DNA from: Gammaproteobacteria bacterium UBA3498
Lineage (GTDB): Bacteria > Pseudomonadota > Gammaproteobacteria > Pseudomonadales > Pseudohongiellaceae
Assembly: GCA_002377605.1 (NCBI GenBank)
Contig: DFQD01000203.1
Span: 1-5,163, forward strand
Length of the DNA: 5,163 nucleotides
Direction of reading: 5' to 3'
Positions 4,503-5,163 of this stretch are shown here, one piece after another; position 1 is the first letter of the stretch; every line of letters begins with the position of its first letter. Under the pieces are notes generated by a model. The model worked only from the letters and a program-made list of their open reading frames with translations, was not told the origin of the DNA and did no database searches. A program made the translations under genes and the position numbers.

Positions 4503-5163
4503 ATGACAATTATTGAATTACTCGAAACGAGTCAAACTTTTCTCGTTATAGCAAGTCTGGTTCTCGGTCTGCTCATCGGCAGTTTCCTCAATGTTATAAT
4601 CTACCGTATGCCCATCATTTTGCAGAGGGAATGGAAGCAGCACTGTCGTGAATTTTTAGAAAGCGATGACCCCTCACCAGAAGAAAAAAAGCATTCTGTA
4701 AAACATGAAGTGTTTAATCTGCTGCAACCTGGATCTCATTGTCCGCACTGCAATCATAAGATAAAACCCTGGGAAAACATTCCTTTAATTAGTTTCGTTA
4801 CTCTCGGTGGCAAATGTTCTCATTGCAGAGCTAAAATTTCATTGCGTTATCCCAGTGTTGAACTTGTTAGTGGAATCCTTTCAGCATTAGTAGCATTCAC
4901 TTTTGGTGCGACATGGCTTACCTTGAGTTTGTTGATTTTTACCTGGTCACTTGTGGTACTCACTCTTATCGATGTTTATCATCAATTGTTGCCAGACGAT
5001 ATTACTATCCCCCTTCTATGGTTAGGCCTATTGGTTAATACTCTGGATTTGGGCTTTGGTGTTGCGATTGATGATGCAGTCATAGGAGCAATAGCAGGAT
5101 ACCTAGTGTTATGGATTTTCTTTTGGGTGTTTAAACTGATAACAGGCAAGGAAGGTATGGGCT
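4503..5163 (+). CDS. pilD: PilD, type IV prepilin peptidase / N-methyltransferase (truncated by window edge)
   Basis: This inner-membrane enzyme cleaves the leader of type IV prepilins and type II secretion pseudopilins and methylates the new N-terminus. The first 220 codons are present and the frame is open at the right edge. It has an N-terminal membrane segment running into GSFLNVIIYRMP, then the cytoplasmic zinc-type domain with C80PHC83 and C105SHC108, then RYPSVELVSG and further membrane helices. Asp157 in LIDVYHQLLPDD is the first catalytic aspartate of this GxGD-type protease. The second would follow TGKEGMG just beyond the edge. The usual motif is IDxDH, so the non-catalytic second Asp is Tyr here. 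The ribosome site before the ATG is weak. Normally it follows pilC in one operon; here it follows the pilC remnant, so it is transcribed from pilA readthrough or its own promoter. The visible part looks functional. Confidence 0.94.
   Translation, partial: MTIIELLETSQTFLVIASLVLGLLIGSFLNVIIYRMPIILQREWKQHCREFLESDDPSPEEKKHSVKHEVFNLLQPGSHCPHCNHKIKPWENIPLISFVTLGGKCSHCRAKISLRYPSVELVSGILSALVAFTFGATWLTLSLLIFTWSLVVLTLIDVYHQLLPDDITIPLLWLGLLVNTLDLGFGVAIDDAVIGAIAGYLVLWIFFWVFKLITGKEGMG

Overview
The window most likely comes from the chromosome of a gammaproteobacterium of moderate-to-low GC content, probably a free-living aquatic or marine one. The basis is the order ampD / nadC / pilA / pilD, which follows the ampD–nadC–pilA-B-C-D neighbourhood known from Pseudomonas and relatives, together with the protein motifs. 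The genus cannot be named from the sequence alone.

Layout. Positions 1-120 hold what may be the 3' end of a rightward gene, unidentified. ampD (cytoplasmic anhydro-muropeptide amidase) runs leftward from about 681 to 121. A divergent promoter region of about 240 bp follows. A compact rightward operon then runs: a membrane-anchored retropepsin-like aspartic protease (926-1456), nadC (1465-2310, only 8 bp downstream) and a secreted HNH/DUF1524-type nuclease (2331-3062, 20 bp downstream). A near-perfect hairpin flanked by A and T tracts (3081-3111) ends this operon and can also serve the convergent small periplasmic cytochrome c gene (3521 to 3129, minus strand). After a second divergent intergenic region (3522-3793) comes an intact major-type type IV pilin gene (3794-4207). 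The window ends inside pilD, the prepilin peptidase (from 4503, cut by the window edge).

The most informative observation is between pilA and pilD. The place normally held by pilB (assembly ATPase) and pilC (inner-membrane platform) is only 295 bp. It contains a decayed fragment of the last ~50 codons of pilC (about 4303-4475), with an internal stop and substitutions of conserved glycines, ending at a stop codon 27 bp before pilD. pilB and most of pilC have therefore been deleted here, while pilin and peptidase remain intact. Either a second pilBC set elsewhere drives this pilin, or the pilus system is being lost and PilD is kept for other substrates such as type II secretion pseudopilins.

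The second point of interest is the exported nuclease, which joins an N-terminal His/Cys-rich YHCH-type segment to an HNH nuclease domain and is co-directional with nadC. No phage, transposon, CRISPR, tRNA or rRNA was seen. I did not find a convincing undescribed multi-gene system. The unusual content is the pil deletion scar and the accessory genes lying between nadC and pilA.
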